Shown here piece after piece: positions 24,879-35,600 of a stretch of DNA of 64,000 nt (the first letter of the stretch is position 1; each line of letters begins with the position of its first letter). Source of the stretch: Flavobacterium cutihirudinis (GTDB lineage Bacteria > Bacteroidota > Bacteroidia > Flavobacteriales > Flavobacteriaceae); NCBI RefSeq assembly GCF_003385895.1, contig NZ_QRDQ01000009.1, positions 62,001 to 126,000 on the forward strand, written 5' to 3'. The position numbers and the translations under genes are program-made. The notes beneath the pieces were generated by a model, which ran no database searches, was not told the origin of the DNA, and worked only from the letters and a program-made list of their open reading frames with translations.

Positions 24879-26141
24879 TTAATGTTCGTGTTCTCCTGAA
24901 TTGCTTAGTTTGGCATTTACAAAAAAGGTTCCTTTTATCACAATTTTAGTTCCTTGCGGTATTTCTTTAACTGGCGTTATAGCAGTGTAACCCAATTCAG
25001 AAACCCCTTTTGAAACCTCTATTTTTTCAAAATTCATACTGCTAGCTGCAACCTTTTTTCCCTCAGTTTCAGAATGATTCTCGCCAGTTTCATGTTCGTG
25101 TTTTTCCTCCGCTTTTTTATCGGTTTGAGCGAAAATATAATACTTTCCTTCCGCCTCGGCAATTGCATCATTTGGTACAGCTGCTGTTAAAGCATTGCCA
25201 ATAGCAATCATTGCTGTAATGTTCATTCCATCAATCAAACCGGTTTTATTTCCGGTCACAGTGCAATGAACTGCAACAGTTTTGCTTTCATTCTCAAAAG
25301 AAGAACCAATATTAAAAACCTTCGCTGTATAAGACGTTGTTGGATTGTTCGTTAAAGTAAAATTCACTAGTTGCCCGATTTTTACCATCGGAAGATCTTT
25401 CTCAAAAATCTGAAGATCCAAATGAATAAGACTGTTATCTACAATTTCTACGACTGGAGATGAGACATCAACATAACTTCCAATTTTAGCAAATTCACTG
25501 CTTACTGTACCACTTACCGGACTTGTAACTGTCAATGCCGATTTTAAAGAAGAAGTTTTTATTCCTGCCGGATTAATTCCCATCATCTGAATTTGCTTTT
25601 GTAAAGATGCCTTGCGCGCGCGGAGCGAATTTACCTCGGCCGTTGCACTTTGCAGATTTTTTAAAGCCCCGGCGTTTCCTTCCTGAAGTTCGCGCTGACG
25701 ATTTAATTCCTGATCGGCCAATATAATTTTGCTCCCAATAGTCAGATATTCCTCCTGAAGTTGTACAAATTGCGGATTCTCGATTGTGGCAATAACCTGT
25801 CCCTTTTGAACATGATCACCTAGCTGAACTTTAAGCGATTTAATTACTCCGCCATACAATGAGGTTGCATTGGCTTTGTTGTTATTAGGCACTCTTAAAG
25901 CTCCATTTGCTTTAATCGAAGCTGTAAGGTTTTTATTTTCAATAGTACCAAGTGTTATTCCCACAGATTTCATTTGATCCTGTGTCAGCGTTGCAATTGT
26001 AGCTTCATCTTCATGCTCTTCTTTTGTTGCATCCGCTTGTTCGGTTTCGACAACACCTTCATTCTCTTTATTTTTTTGTCCACAACTAATCAATGAGAAA
26101 ACAGCGACTACAGCAATTAGTATTTTAGTTTTGACTTTCAT
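24879..26141 (-). CDS. CzcB/CusB-like RND periplasmic adaptor lipoprotein
   Basis: I start this at the ATG at 26141 (MKVKTKILIAVVAVFSLISC, 420 residues) because that gives a clean lipoprotein signal with Cys20. An in-frame ATG 27 bases upstream would add nine residues before it. The body has the membrane-fusion-protein plan: a lipoyl half-motif (GGVIKSLKVQLGDHVQKGQV), a coiled-coil hairpin (about 150-200) and a second lipoyl half (TSPVSGTVSSEFAKIGSYV). His-rich stretches (EKHEHETGENHSETEG and the C-terminal GEHEH) suggest metal binding. It links the CzcA pump to the outer-membrane channel, and its gene follows the pump gene by 69 bases. Confidence 0.9.
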   Translation of the reverse strand: MKVKTKILIAVVAVFSLISCGQKNKENEGVVETEQADATKEEHEDEATIATLTQDQMKSVGITLGTIENKNLTASIKANGALRVPNNNKANATSLYGGVIKSLKVQLGDHVQKGQVIATIENPQFVQLQEEYLTIGSKIILADQELNRQRELQEGNAGALKNLQSATAEVNSLRARKASLQKQIQMMGINPAGIKTSSLKSALTVTSPVSGTVSSEFAKIGSYVDVSSPVVEIVDNSLIHLDLQIFEKDLPMVKIGQLVNFTLTNNPTTSYTAKVFNIGSSFENESKTVAVHCTVTGNKTGLIDGMNITAMIAIGNALTAAVPNDAIAEAEGKYYIFAQTDKKAEEKHEHETGENHSETEGKKVAASSMNFEKIEVSKGVSELGYTAITPVKEIPQGTKIVIKGTFFVNAKLSNSGEHEH

Positions 26142-26210
26142 ATATGCTTTTATTTTTAAAATTATCAAATGAAATCCACCTATTTTCTTTAGACAGAAAT
26201 CCTGATATTG

Positions 26211-29200
26211 TTATTTATTGTTAAAGTAATTAAACTGAACAGCAGATTGATTGTACTGATTTAGAACATCGAGATAGTTCTGGCGAATTCCAACCGCCTG
26301 ACTAAGAAACTGTCCCAATTCGGCAAAACTGATTTCTCCTGATTTATAACTTAATGTTGCAGCTTTTATAATTTCTTCTGCTTGTTTTAATCCGGTTGTT
26401 TCATAATAATTAAGCAGTGAAAGGTTCTTTTCAATCTCAGCAATAGCTGAAGCTTTTTGAGTCTGTAATTGTTGCGTCTGATAAACCAGATTTTTTTCCT
26501 CCACTTCTTTCTCCGCGGAAGCTGCTTTTACCTTATTACGCGCATAACCTGCGCCAAATAAAGGGAAAGAAGCTGTGGCAGAAAAACCTGTATAAGGGTC
26601 ATTTGCGCCCCATAATCGCTGACTGAAAACCCTTCCCGAAAATTCCGGCATATTACTATTTCTTTGGACAGAAACATTAGATTCGGCTATTTTCACATTT
26701 TGTTCCTGAAGTACTAAAAGCGGATGAATGCCATTATTTTCAGTTAAAACTACATCTGCCTTTCCTAACGGCGATTCTACAGGAAGCAGCCATTCGTTCT
26801 GATTTAAAAGCATCATCAACTGCTGTTGCTGAACGGTCATTTCCTTTTTATTCTGATCTGAAAAAGCTTTCAGTTCCTGAAGTCTTGCATCGGCAGCAAT
26901 TCTATCAATTGCTGCTACATCGCCTGCTTTTAAACGAACCTCAGCGGTTTTGAAAAGCAAGGTGTAAATACTATCCAAACGTTTGTACAACAACTGTTTG
27001 TCCTGCAAATACCAAAGTTTATAATACGCCGTGCGGACATCTCTTTTGATTGTTGCATTTAAAACGCCAGTATTTAACTCCGCATATTTTAGCTGCTCAT
27101 TAAAATAATCTTTTCTCGCTGCATAAAGACCTGGCCACGCAACAGCTTGTGAAATACCTATTTTTAATATTCCTGTATTATCCGATGGTCGAAGATCTTC
27201 GTTTTCTGCAAATATTCCTGTTTTTGGTATATCAACAGCCGTTTTCACATTCAGTCCGGCAGATCGTATTTCAGCTTCATTAACTCCTAACTGCTGATTG
27301 TTCTTTAAGGCAGTTTCTACCGCTTTATCCATTGAAATTCTTTGCTGCGCATTTGCAGATCCTAAACCCGCCAAACAAATCAGTAAGACAACTGTTGAGT
27401 TTCTCATTTTAAATTTTCCTTTAAAATTGAATTTTGAATTAAAAATAATATAGAGCAAAGGCAGTACAAATAAGGTAAGAAATGTAGCCGTTAGCAATCC
27501 GCCGATTACAACAGTTGCTAAAGGTTTCTGAACTTCTGCTCCCGCGCTGCTGCTGATTGCCATTGGTAAAAATCCTAATGAAGCCACTGTCGCTGTCATC
27601 AATACAGGGCGTAATCTGGTAATTGTTCCTTCTTTTACTCTTTCAAAAATATCTTTTATGCCTTCTTTTTCAAGTTGGTTGAAAGTTCCGATCAAGACAA
27701 TACCATTCAATACCGCAACTCCAAACAAAGCAATAAATCCGATTCCGGCGCTGATACTAAACGGCATTCCACGAAGCATTAAAGCAAAAATACCTCCAAT
27801 AGCACTCATCGGAATGGCAGTAAAAATCAAAATGGCCTGTTTGAAAGAACGGAATGTCATATACAACAATGCGAAAATCAAAAGAAGCGAAACCGGAACC
27901 GCGATCATTAAGCGTGCACTGGCTTCCTGAAGATTCTCAAACTGACCTCCATATGTAAAATAATATCCTGACGGCAATTTTACTTTTTCTGATAATTTCT
28001 TTTGAATATCCTCCACAACACTTTGAACATCACGATCTGCGACATTAAAACCTACCACAATTCTACGTTTTCCTGCTTCTCTGCTTATCTGCGCCGGTCC
28101 CAATTTATAATTGATGCTGGCAACCTGTGAAAGCGGAATTTGATTTCCTGTATTTGTCGGAATCATTAGATTACTTACATCGTCAATTCCACTTCTGTGA
28201 ATACTGTCCAGACGAACAACAAGATCAAAACGTCTTTCATTTTCATAAACCTGTCCGGTACTTTTTCCTGCAAAGGCAGTACTTACAACATCATTTACAT
28301 CCTGAATCGTCAGTCCATAATTAGCAATTCGGGTTCTGTCGTATTCGATATTGATTTGTGGCAAGCCGCTTACGCGTTCAATTTGTGGAGAAGTAGCACC
28401 TTCGACACTCTGAATAACTTTACTGACTTCTTTCGCATAAACAGCAAGCGTATCAATATTTTCGCCAAAAATCTTTACCGCAACATCCTGTCGAATACCT
28501 GTCATCAGTTCGTTGAATCGCATTTGAATGGGTTGATTTTTTTCGAAGAAAACACCCGGAATAAGTTCCAGTTTTTCTGAAATCGCATCTGCCAGTTCGT
28601 TATAATCTCTGCCTGATTTCCATTCCTTTTGCGGTTTCAGGACAACCATTAAATCTGTTGCTTCCGGAGGCATTGGATCTGTAGGAACTTCTGCAGCCCC
28701 GGTTTTTCCAACCACCATTTTTACCTCATCAAATTGTTTAATAATTCGAGAGGCCTGCATCGAAGTTTCGATACTTTGATTTAAAGAACTTCCTTGCGGA
28801 AGAATACAGTGAAATGCATAATCTCCTTCCTGAAGTTGCGGAATAAATTCACCTCCCATTCTGCTAAAACAGAAAACAGCAATCACAAATAAAAAACTTG
28901 TAAAACCAACAACAGCGTATTTAATATTTATAACTTTTTGAAGTAATGGCTGATAAATATTCTGCAGTTTCTGCATCATTTTATCACTGAAATTTTCTTT
29001 ATGATTGGGTTTCTTGGACAAGAATAAAGCACACATCATCGGAATATAAGTCAGTGATAATATTAAAGCTCCAAAAATGGCAAACCCAACAGTCTGCGCC
29101 ATTGGACGGAACATTTTTCCTTCAACACCAACTAGAGTAAGAATCGGAATATAAACAATCAAAATTATTATTTCTCCAAATGCCGCACTAGTTCGAATTT

Positions 29201-30527
29201 TAGAAGCCGACTGAAAAACTTCTTCATCCATTTCTTCCTGAGTGAGATTCCGCATTACTTTCCTCATGCCCAAATGATGTAATGTTGCTTCTACAACTAT
29301 TACTGCACCATCGACAATAAGTCCAAAATCGATAGCTCCAAGAGACATTAAATTGGCACTTACACCAAAAACATTCATCATTCCCAAAGCAAAAAGCATT
29401 GCTAATGGAATAGCAGAAGCAACAATTAATCCCGCTCTCAGATTTCCTAAAAATACTACCAGTACGAAAATCACAATCAAAGCGCCTTCTACAAGGTTTT
29501 TTTCAACCGTACTGATTGCTCTTCCAACCAAATCGGTACGGTCCAGAAAAGGTTCAATAGTAACATCATCAGGTAATGATTTCTGGATCGTTGGTAATTT
29601 TTCTTTGATGCGTTTTACGACTTCATTACTGTTCTCACCTTTTAACATTAAAACTACGCCACCAACGGCATCTACTTCTCCATTGTAAGTCAAGGCTCCG
29701 TATCGTACCGCTTTACCAAATCTGACTTCTGCTACATCGCTAACATAGATTGGTGCCGCTCCGGTATTTTTTACCACAATTTTCTTTACATCATCCAATG
29801 ATGTAACAAGTCCAATTCCTCTGATAAAATAGGCATTCGGTTTTTTATCAATATAAGCTCCACCAGTGTTTTGATTGTTTTTCTGAAGTGCCGTAAAAAT
29901 ATCCGGAATACTCACTCCCATTGCTTTCAATCTGTCCGGATTAACAGCAACTTCATATTGTTTTAATTCACCTCCAAAACTATTTACCTCAGCAATTCCG
30001 GGAGTTCCATACAATTGTCTGGCAACAATCCAGTCCTGCATTGTACGAAGATCTTTTGCATTGTATTTGTTTTTACTTCCTTTTTTAGGATGAATAATAT
30101 ACTGATACACTTCTCCAAGTCCAGTTGTTACAGGAGCCATTTTTGGTGTTCCGGCACCTTGCGGAATTTGGTCCTGAGCTTCTTTTAGTCTTTCATTGAT
30201 AAGTTGTCTGGCAAAATAGATATCGGTTCCTTCATCAAAAACGACTGTTATAACGGAAAGACCAAATCTGGAAATACTTCTGATTTCCTGAATTTTTGGA
30301 ACGTTTGCTATACTTTGTTCAATAGGAAAAGTTACAAGCTGCTCTACTTCCTGACCGGCAAGTGTCGGACAACTTGTAAATATCTGAACCTGATTATTAG
30401 TGATGTCAGGTACGGCATCAATGGGTAATTTAGTGGCGCTCCATACGCCCCAAATTATTAAAAGCAAAGTCATTATACCAATAACGATTTTGTTTTTTAT
30501 ACTGAATTTAATTATATTATCTAACAC
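26211..30527 (-). CDS. CzcA-type heavy-metal RND pump fused to a TolC-like outer-membrane channel
   Basis: The 1438-residue protein starts at a GTG (30527), with no in-frame ATG close upstream. Residues 1-1035 are a complete HME-RND pump. The transmembrane-4 motif SLGAIDFGLIVDGAVIVVE is of the CzcA (Zn/Co/Ni/Cd) kind, not the CusA copper/silver kind. Residues 1041-1438 form a TolC/CzcC-like channel subunit that begins with its own Met and a signal-peptide-like stretch (MRNSTVVLLICLAGLGSANA). The pump's last helix must place that stretch at the membrane, so cleavage could free the channel half. The internal ATG (27407) is preceded by AAAGGAAA, so internal initiation is also possible. Similar long CzcA fusions occur in Bacteroidota. 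The adaptor follows downstream. Confidence 0.92.
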   Translation of the reverse strand: MLDNIIKFSIKNKIVIGIMTLLLIIWGVWSATKLPIDAVPDITNNQVQIFTSCPTLAGQEVEQLVTFPIEQSIANVPKIQEIRSISRFGLSVITVVFDEGTDIYFARQLINERLKEAQDQIPQGAGTPKMAPVTTGLGEVYQYIIHPKKGSKNKYNAKDLRTMQDWIVARQLYGTPGIAEVNSFGGELKQYEVAVNPDRLKAMGVSIPDIFTALQKNNQNTGGAYIDKKPNAYFIRGIGLVTSLDDVKKIVVKNTGAAPIYVSDVAEVRFGKAVRYGALTYNGEVDAVGGVVLMLKGENSNEVVKRIKEKLPTIQKSLPDDVTIEPFLDRTDLVGRAISTVEKNLVEGALIVIFVLVVFLGNLRAGLIVASAIPLAMLFALGMMNVFGVSANLMSLGAIDFGLIVDGAVIVVEATLHHLGMRKVMRNLTQEEMDEEVFQSASKIRTSAAFGEIIILIVYIPILTLVGVEGKMFRPMAQTVGFAIFGALILSLTYIPMMCALFLSKKPNHKENFSDKMMQKLQNIYQPLLQKVINIKYAVVGFTSFLFVIAVFCFSRMGGEFIPQLQEGDYAFHCILPQGSSLNQSIETSMQASRIIKQFDEVKMVVGKTGAAEVPTDPMPPEATDLMVVLKPQKEWKSGRDYNELADAISEKLELIPGVFFEKNQPIQMRFNELMTGIRQDVAVKIFGENIDTLAVYAKEVSKVIQSVEGATSPQIERVSGLPQINIEYDRTRIANYGLTIQDVNDVVSTAFAGKSTGQVYENERRFDLVVRLDSIHRSGIDDVSNLMIPTNTGNQIPLSQVASINYKLGPAQISREAGKRRIVVGFNVADRDVQSVVEDIQKKLSEKVKLPSGYYFTYGGQFENLQEASARLMIAVPVSLLLIFALLYMTFRSFKQAILIFTAIPMSAIGGIFALMLRGMPFSISAGIGFIALFGVAVLNGIVLIGTFNQLEKEGIKDIFERVKEGTITRLRPVLMTATVASLGFLPMAISSSAGAEVQKPLATVVIGGLLTATFLTLFVLPLLYIIFNSKFNFKGKFKMRNSTVVLLICLAGLGSANAQQRISMDKAVETALKNNQQLGVNEAEIRSAGLNVKTAVDIPKTGIFAENEDLRPSDNTGILKIGISQAVAWPGLYAARKDYFNEQLKYAELNTGVLNATIKRDVRTAYYKLWYLQDKQLLYKRLDSIYTLLFKTAEVRLKAGDVAAIDRIAADARLQELKAFSDQNKKEMTVQQQQLMMLLNQNEWLLPVESPLGKADVVLTENNGIHPLLVLQEQNVKIAESNVSVQRNSNMPEFSGRVFSQRLWGANDPYTGFSATASFPLFGAGYARNKVKAASAEKEVEEKNLVYQTQQLQTQKASAIAEIEKNLSLLNYYETTGLKQAEEIIKAATLSYKSGEISFAELGQFLSQAVGIRQNYLDVLNQYNQSAVQFNYFNNK

Positions 30528-30627
30528 AATGTGATTTATTTTACGCTTAGAAAATAGTCTGTTTCACCAAAAGATTGGTGTGAAATCAGATTGTGCGCGA
30601 ACAGTAAGCATAGTGCAAAAAATATTT

Positions 30628-30641
30628 TACAGCATGCTGTA
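30628..30641. promoter_or_regulatory. Perfect 14-base palindrome upstream of the pump gene
   Basis: TACAGCATGCTGTA lies in the 170-base gap between the small Cys/His-rich gene and the pump start at 30527. A perfect short palindrome at about 100 bases from a start could be a dimeric regulator site. It could also be a minor hairpin. No clear -7 box is next to it. Confidence 0.35.
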
Positions 30642-30697
30642 GTGATTCTTAAAAAAGAAAAATCACTAACCGAATTGCAACACAATTCAAAAGAAAA

Positions 30698-31018
30698 TTA
30701 AGCGAAAAATTTAGGCGGCTCCCATATATTTCCGGAGTATCTGGAAATAACCTGGCAGTCTCTTATTACCGTATTTTTAACGGTATAATTGTTTTTTGGA
30801 AGATTAAAATCCGGTAATTTGAACTGGACTTTTATAACGGAAACACTACAGCAGGCACACTGGCAAAAAGGTGTACAATGATCATCATCGTCCTGACTAT
30901 GACTGTGGCTGGTTTCCTGAAGTTTGGTGTTATCTGTACAATTATTATAAACATCACTGCATGGCACTGCAAGAAGCGCCATAATGTATACTAATAATAT
31001 TGTTGATATCCATTTCAT
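30698..31018 (-). CDS. Small Cys/His-rich secreted protein of metal-efflux operons (DUF6660-like)
   Basis: I start this at the ATG at 31018 (MKWISTILLVYIMALLAVPC, 106 residues), because the -7 box at 31027-31034 lies downstream of the other in-frame ATG (31051). A signal peptide or membrane segment is followed by SHSHSQDDDDHC and CTPFCQCACCSVS, a dense set of possible metal ligands. The C-terminal half is basic and ends WEPPKFFA. Small proteins like this occur next to CzcCBA genes in Bacteroidota. A periplasmic metal-binding or sensing role is plausible but unproven. It is read towards the pump gene. Confidence 0.75.
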   Translation of the reverse strand: MKWISTILLVYIMALLAVPCSDVYNNCTDNTKLQETSHSHSQDDDDHCTPFCQCACCSVSVIKVQFKLPDFNLPKNNYTVKNTVIRDCQVISRYSGNIWEPPKFFA

Positions 31019-31026
31019 TACAAATA

Positions 31027-31061
31027 CAAATGTATGAAATAATTTATGCAATCGGATTGCA
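31027..31061 (-). promoter_or_regulatory. Promoter with Fur-like inverted-repeat operator
   Basis: On the minus strand -7 is TACATTTG (31027-31034), an exact TAnnTTTG. TGCAAT-CGG-ATTGCA (31047-31061) is a perfect 6-3-6 inverted repeat just upstream, where a repressor would block polymerase. Further TTGCAA-like half-sites follow (GTCGCAAAA, GTTGCAAAT up to 31085). With a Fur-family gene at the other end of the module this is a sensible operator candidate. Confidence 0.5.
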
Positions 31062-31112
31062 AAGTCGCAAAACCAAGTTGCAAATCTCCGTTTTCAGCAC
31101 AATTTTAAAATC

Positions 31113-31146
31113 AAAAAGCCTGAAAAATTAAATTTTCAGGCTTTTT
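31113..31146. terminator. Bidirectional terminator after SusD-like gene
   Basis: AAAAAGCCTGAAAA pairs with TTTTCAGGCTTTTT, with T-runs on both strands. It lies after the SusD_2 stop (31179, minus strand). Confidence 0.8.
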
Positions 31147-31178
31147 TTATATTGCTTTATCAAAGCATTCAATACTGT

Positions 31179-32603
31179 TTATTTTGCATCAAACCACAAT
31201 TTTGTAGTAAGAAGATCTTTACCTTGAATTGCAATTGCAGCCTGATAACTGTCGCCATTCAACGATTGTTCTGTACCAGGATAAAAGAAACGTGAAGGTA
31301 ATTTTCCGTCCAAAACCGTATTTGGTCCTGCTTTTAATACAGGATAATCCAATCTTCTCCACTCTGTAAAAGCATCAAGTCCTTGTCCGTAAAATGCAAT
31401 CCATTTTTGTGTCCCTATCGATTTGGCATAATTTGTCGCATCATATTTCACACTTGTCTGATTAAGATAATTAGAAATAACAGTCGCATCAGTAATACCA
31501 AATTGAATAAATGATGCCGTAATTGCATTTTTATAAAGCTGTTCTGCATCACCCGAAATATAGCCTCGAGCTACAGCTTCAGAAAGATTAAACAACACCT
31601 CCGAATAAGAGAAAATTACAGCCGGTGAAGACGAAGTAAGGAAATAAGTTCCCGGTTTTGATGTTTTGGCAAAACCCTGACTATTCGCATCGCTATTTGA
31701 TAATCCGTTTGCACCTCCAACATATTTACCAACAGTTGCATCTGATGGAAGTTGCGCATAAACTGGCAAGCGAGGATCAGAAAACTCATTTAGTTGATCC
31801 ACCATTGTTTTAGAAATACGGAAATCATCACGTGTTTCAAACCATGCTGAAGCAGGGTTTTGCTGAGGCGAACTCGTGTAAGTGAACTTAAATGTTTCAG
31901 CATTACTGCTAATTAATCCTCCTGCATCTGTTGTTGCATCAATTACGGCTTGTTTCGCTAAAGCTGGTTCTTTGTCCGAAATTCTTAATGCGATACGCAA
32001 ACGAAGGGAATTTACCAGTTTTTTCCATTTTGAAACATCTCCTTTATAAGCCAAATCACCTGTTACACTACCACCAGAAGTATTAAGTAAAGATTGTGCT
32101 TGTTTCAAATCTTCAAGCAATCCTGTATAAACCTCTTTTTGAGTATTATAGGCCGGCGTTACTTTTTGACCTGCTTCTTTATAAGGAATACTTCCGTAAG
32201 CATCAGTCAACAATAAAAAAGTCCATGAACGTAACGTCAATGCAATTCCTTTATAATTTGAATTTGCTTGCGCTTCAGGAAAATTAATAATGGTATTTAA
32301 ATCTGTAATAAGAGTTGCATAACCTGTATTCCATAACGTTGTGAAAGACGTGTTGGATACATCATATCTGTCCGGTTCCGTATATTGTATTTTTGCCCAA
32401 TGCTGAACAAATAATAATGACGAGTTAAAGTTATTAACGTCTCCCCAATATAAATCGGCGCCTTGTTTTAATGTTCCTGTCAACAAGTATGGAGCCAAAG
32501 GAGTTTCAGTTGCATTTGGATTTGCATTAATATCATCCAGTGTATCGCTGCAAGAACCCAGTGTCAGTGCGAAGAGTGTTATATATGATAGTTTTTTTAA
32601 CAT
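31179..32603 (-). CDS. SusD-like (SusD_2 type) outer-membrane lipoprotein
   Basis: The 474-residue protein has a lipoprotein signal (FALTLGSCSDTLDDINANPN, Cys18). Its sequence follows the SusD_2 subgroup rather than classic SusD: an early NPNATETPLAPYLLTG, TLRSWTFLLLTDAYGSIPY, and a late EWRRLDYPVLKAGPN. It is the surface-exposed partner of the SusC-like transporter encoded 12 bases upstream. No enzyme gene accompanies the pair, so the nutrient it takes up cannot be inferred from neighbours. Confidence 0.92.
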   Translation of the reverse strand: MLKKLSYITLFALTLGSCSDTLDDINANPNATETPLAPYLLTGTLKQGADLYWGDVNNFNSSLLFVQHWAKIQYTEPDRYDVSNTSFTTLWNTGYATLITDLNTIINFPEAQANSNYKGIALTLRSWTFLLLTDAYGSIPYKEAGQKVTPAYNTQKEVYTGLLEDLKQAQSLLNTSGGSVTGDLAYKGDVSKWKKLVNSLRLRIALRISDKEPALAKQAVIDATTDAGGLISSNAETFKFTYTSSPQQNPASAWFETRDDFRISKTMVDQLNEFSDPRLPVYAQLPSDATVGKYVGGANGLSNSDANSQGFAKTSKPGTYFLTSSSPAVIFSYSEVLFNLSEAVARGYISGDAEQLYKNAITASFIQFGITDATVISNYLNQTSVKYDATNYAKSIGTQKWIAFYGQGLDAFTEWRRLDYPVLKAGPNTVLDGKLPSRFFYPGTEQSLNGDSYQAAIAIQGKDLLTTKLWFDAK

Positions 32604-32615
32604 GATTCTGAGTTT

Positions 32616-35600
32616 TTAGAATTTAAAATTAAAATTAAGACTGAAATTTCTAGTCGTTGGCAACGCCAAACTCTCTAATCCTTGTGCATTTCCTGTATTG
32701 AAAGCTGTTTCAGGATCGATATTCGGTACTTCTTTGTAAATAAAGAAAAGATTACGACCCGCAGCGGTAACACTTGCTCCCTGAAGTCCCAGTTTCTTAA
32801 CCAGTTTTTTATCAAAATTATAAGTAAGTCTTACCTCTCTAAGTTTTACATAAGTTGAGCTATAAATATAAGCTTCACTGATATTGTAAGATGACTTATA
32901 GTATTCTTGTGCACTAATTAGCTTATTGTTAGGAGTTCCATCTGCCAATACACCACTAAAAATCATTCCATCATCATAAACCACCGCTCCACTTGGAGCT
33001 ACTCCTCCGTTCACTAAAGTTTTCGGATTTGTAGTAACGTTACCCGGGTAATAATAACTTAATCCGCCATTGGCTGCATCACGTCCAGGAAGTGTTTGCG
33101 CTAGTACACCTGTATAATTTCCGGTTCTGTTTGTTCCTGAAAAAAGTTCTCCACCTACACTGGCATCCACAAGAACAGAAAGTTCAAGATTTTTATACGT
33201 AAAAGTATTTGTAGCTCCTGCTAAATAATCAGGCGTATAATGTCCTAAAACTTTTTTCGTTGGATCCGCTTTTGGAAGTCCATTAGCACCTACAACAATA
33301 TTTCCGTTCGCATCACGCTCATAAGCTGTTCCATAAAGAGCACCATAAGCTTGTCCTACAGATGCTAATACATCAACACCTCCTGAAGAACCTATTGTGT
33401 AGTTTTGAATCTTTTTATCGTAATCAAGAATTTCTACTTTACTTGTATTCTTAGAATAGTTTACACCAATATTCCATTTGAAATCTTCCGTTTGAATAGG
33501 AGTTCCGTCAAGCTGAATTTCAACACCATGATTGTTTATTTTTCCGGCATTAATTAATTGTGAATTATATCCACTTGAAGCCGTTGTTTTGATTTCCAAA
33601 ATTTGGTCAAAACTATCTGTATCGTAATAAGCAACATCAAAATGCAATCTATTTTTCCAGAAAGAAGCTTCTACACCAAGTTCTGTAGAACGTGTAGTTT
33701 CAGGCTTCAGGTTTTCATTCAATTTTTTCTGTGACGAAGTTTGAATTGGATTTCCGTCGAACGCCGTTTGAAAATTGTAAACCGTAGACAATTGGTACGG
33801 ATCTGCATCGTTACCAACTTCAGACCAACCTCCACGTAATTTTAAGAAATCAAGTGTATTGCTTTTTATATTCAAAGCATCTGTCAAAACAACGCTACCA
33901 TTCACCGAAGGGTAAAAATAAGAACGGTTACTGCTTGGTAATGTTGACGACCAATCGTTACGTGCTGTAAGGTTTAAGAAAGCATAGTTTTTATAACCCA
34001 ATTGCGCCGATGCATAAGCACTATACACTCTCAATCTTGATAACGTATTCGAAGATGTCAACGGATCGCGTGAATTTGTCAATGTATACAAATCAGGTAC
34101 AGCCAAACGTGGCGCTTTTTGATAATTGTTTGCATCGCTGTGATTACGAACGTTGAATCCCGTTAAAGCATCTAAGCTAAAATCATCATTTAATTTTTTA
34201 GTATAAGTAAAAATACCTTCCGTATTTCTTTCTTCTACCGTGTATGCGTCTTCAGCATAAGACCCAAAAGGTGTTCCGTTTGTGCCATACTTAATCGTAT
34301 ATTTTCTACGATCGTTATAATAGTCAACTCCTGTACGGAATCTAAAATTAAGTCCCTCAGCAAGTTTTGCGTCCAAATGAATATCCCCAATCAAACGATT
34401 ACGCTTTTGGCTGGTTGTGTTGTAATAAGCATTCCAATACGGATTACTATAGTAGCTGTTATTCCAGTTTCTTGTCCAGTCATTGTTCAAGTCATTAATA
34501 TTTACCTGACGACCAAACCAAAGAAACTGCAACATTACACCCGCCGCACGTCCACCAGATGGACCACCCGGAAGTGCTGGAGCATCTGTAACAATGTAAT
34601 TTCCAGTTACACCAACTTTAATACTTTTAGACAATTCGTAATTGGCATTAACAGTAAAATTTGTTTTATTGATTTCACTATTAGGCACAGTTCCTAATTG
34701 TTTTTGATTGTTTACTCCTAAACGGAAATCTGATTTTTCATCTGATTTGGCAACCGAAATACTGTTATCATATGTAAGACCAGTATTAAAAAAGTCCTTC
34801 ACATTATCCGGATTTGCTACAAAAGGTACAGCTTCTCCATTAGAATAAAATTGTGGAATAAGACGTCCATCCAGTTTTGGTCCCCAACTTTCATCAACAC
34901 CATCATTTATACCGCCACCTTTACCATCAACATAACTGAATTTTCCGTTGGATCCCTGACCAAATGAATTTTGAAAAGTAGGCAAAGTTGTCACCTGAGC
35001 CACTGTAATTCCAGTACTCACGCTTACTCCCAAACCTTTCTGACCTTTTCCTGATTTTGTAGTTACAAGAACAACACCATGTGCCGCACGCGATCCATAA
35101 AGAGCTGCTGCATTTGGTCCTTTCAATACCGTCAATGTTTCGATATCCTGCGGATTTAAATCGGAAATTGCATTTCTAAAATCACGAGTTGCACCACCAG
35201 AATTCAACTGAGAGTTATCTACCGGAATTCCGTCCACAACAAAAAGTGGCTGGTTATTTCCTGCGATCGAAGTTTCTCCACGAATAATAATACGTGAAGA
35301 TCCCATATCTCCTTGTGAATTGGTAATACGAACTCCCGCCAGTTTACCGGTAAGACTATTTAAGAAATTCGTTTCTTTTGTATTTACCAAATCTTTCCCT
35401 TTAAGCGACTGAGTAGTATATCCTAAAGATTTCTTTTCTTTTGTAATACCAAGTGCAGTAACTACAACTTCTGACAACACATTTTGTTCTTCAGTAAGGG
35501 AAATTACAACCGAATTTGCGTTAACAGTTGTCTCTAACTTTTTATATCCCAAAGAACTTACTAATAATGTATAAGGGAATTTTTGACCTGTTTGGAAAAA

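Noticed and set aside
31019..31051. Upstream ATG (31051) for the Cys/His-rich small protein
   Set aside because: It precedes the exact -7 box at 31027-31034 and lies within the operator palindrome.
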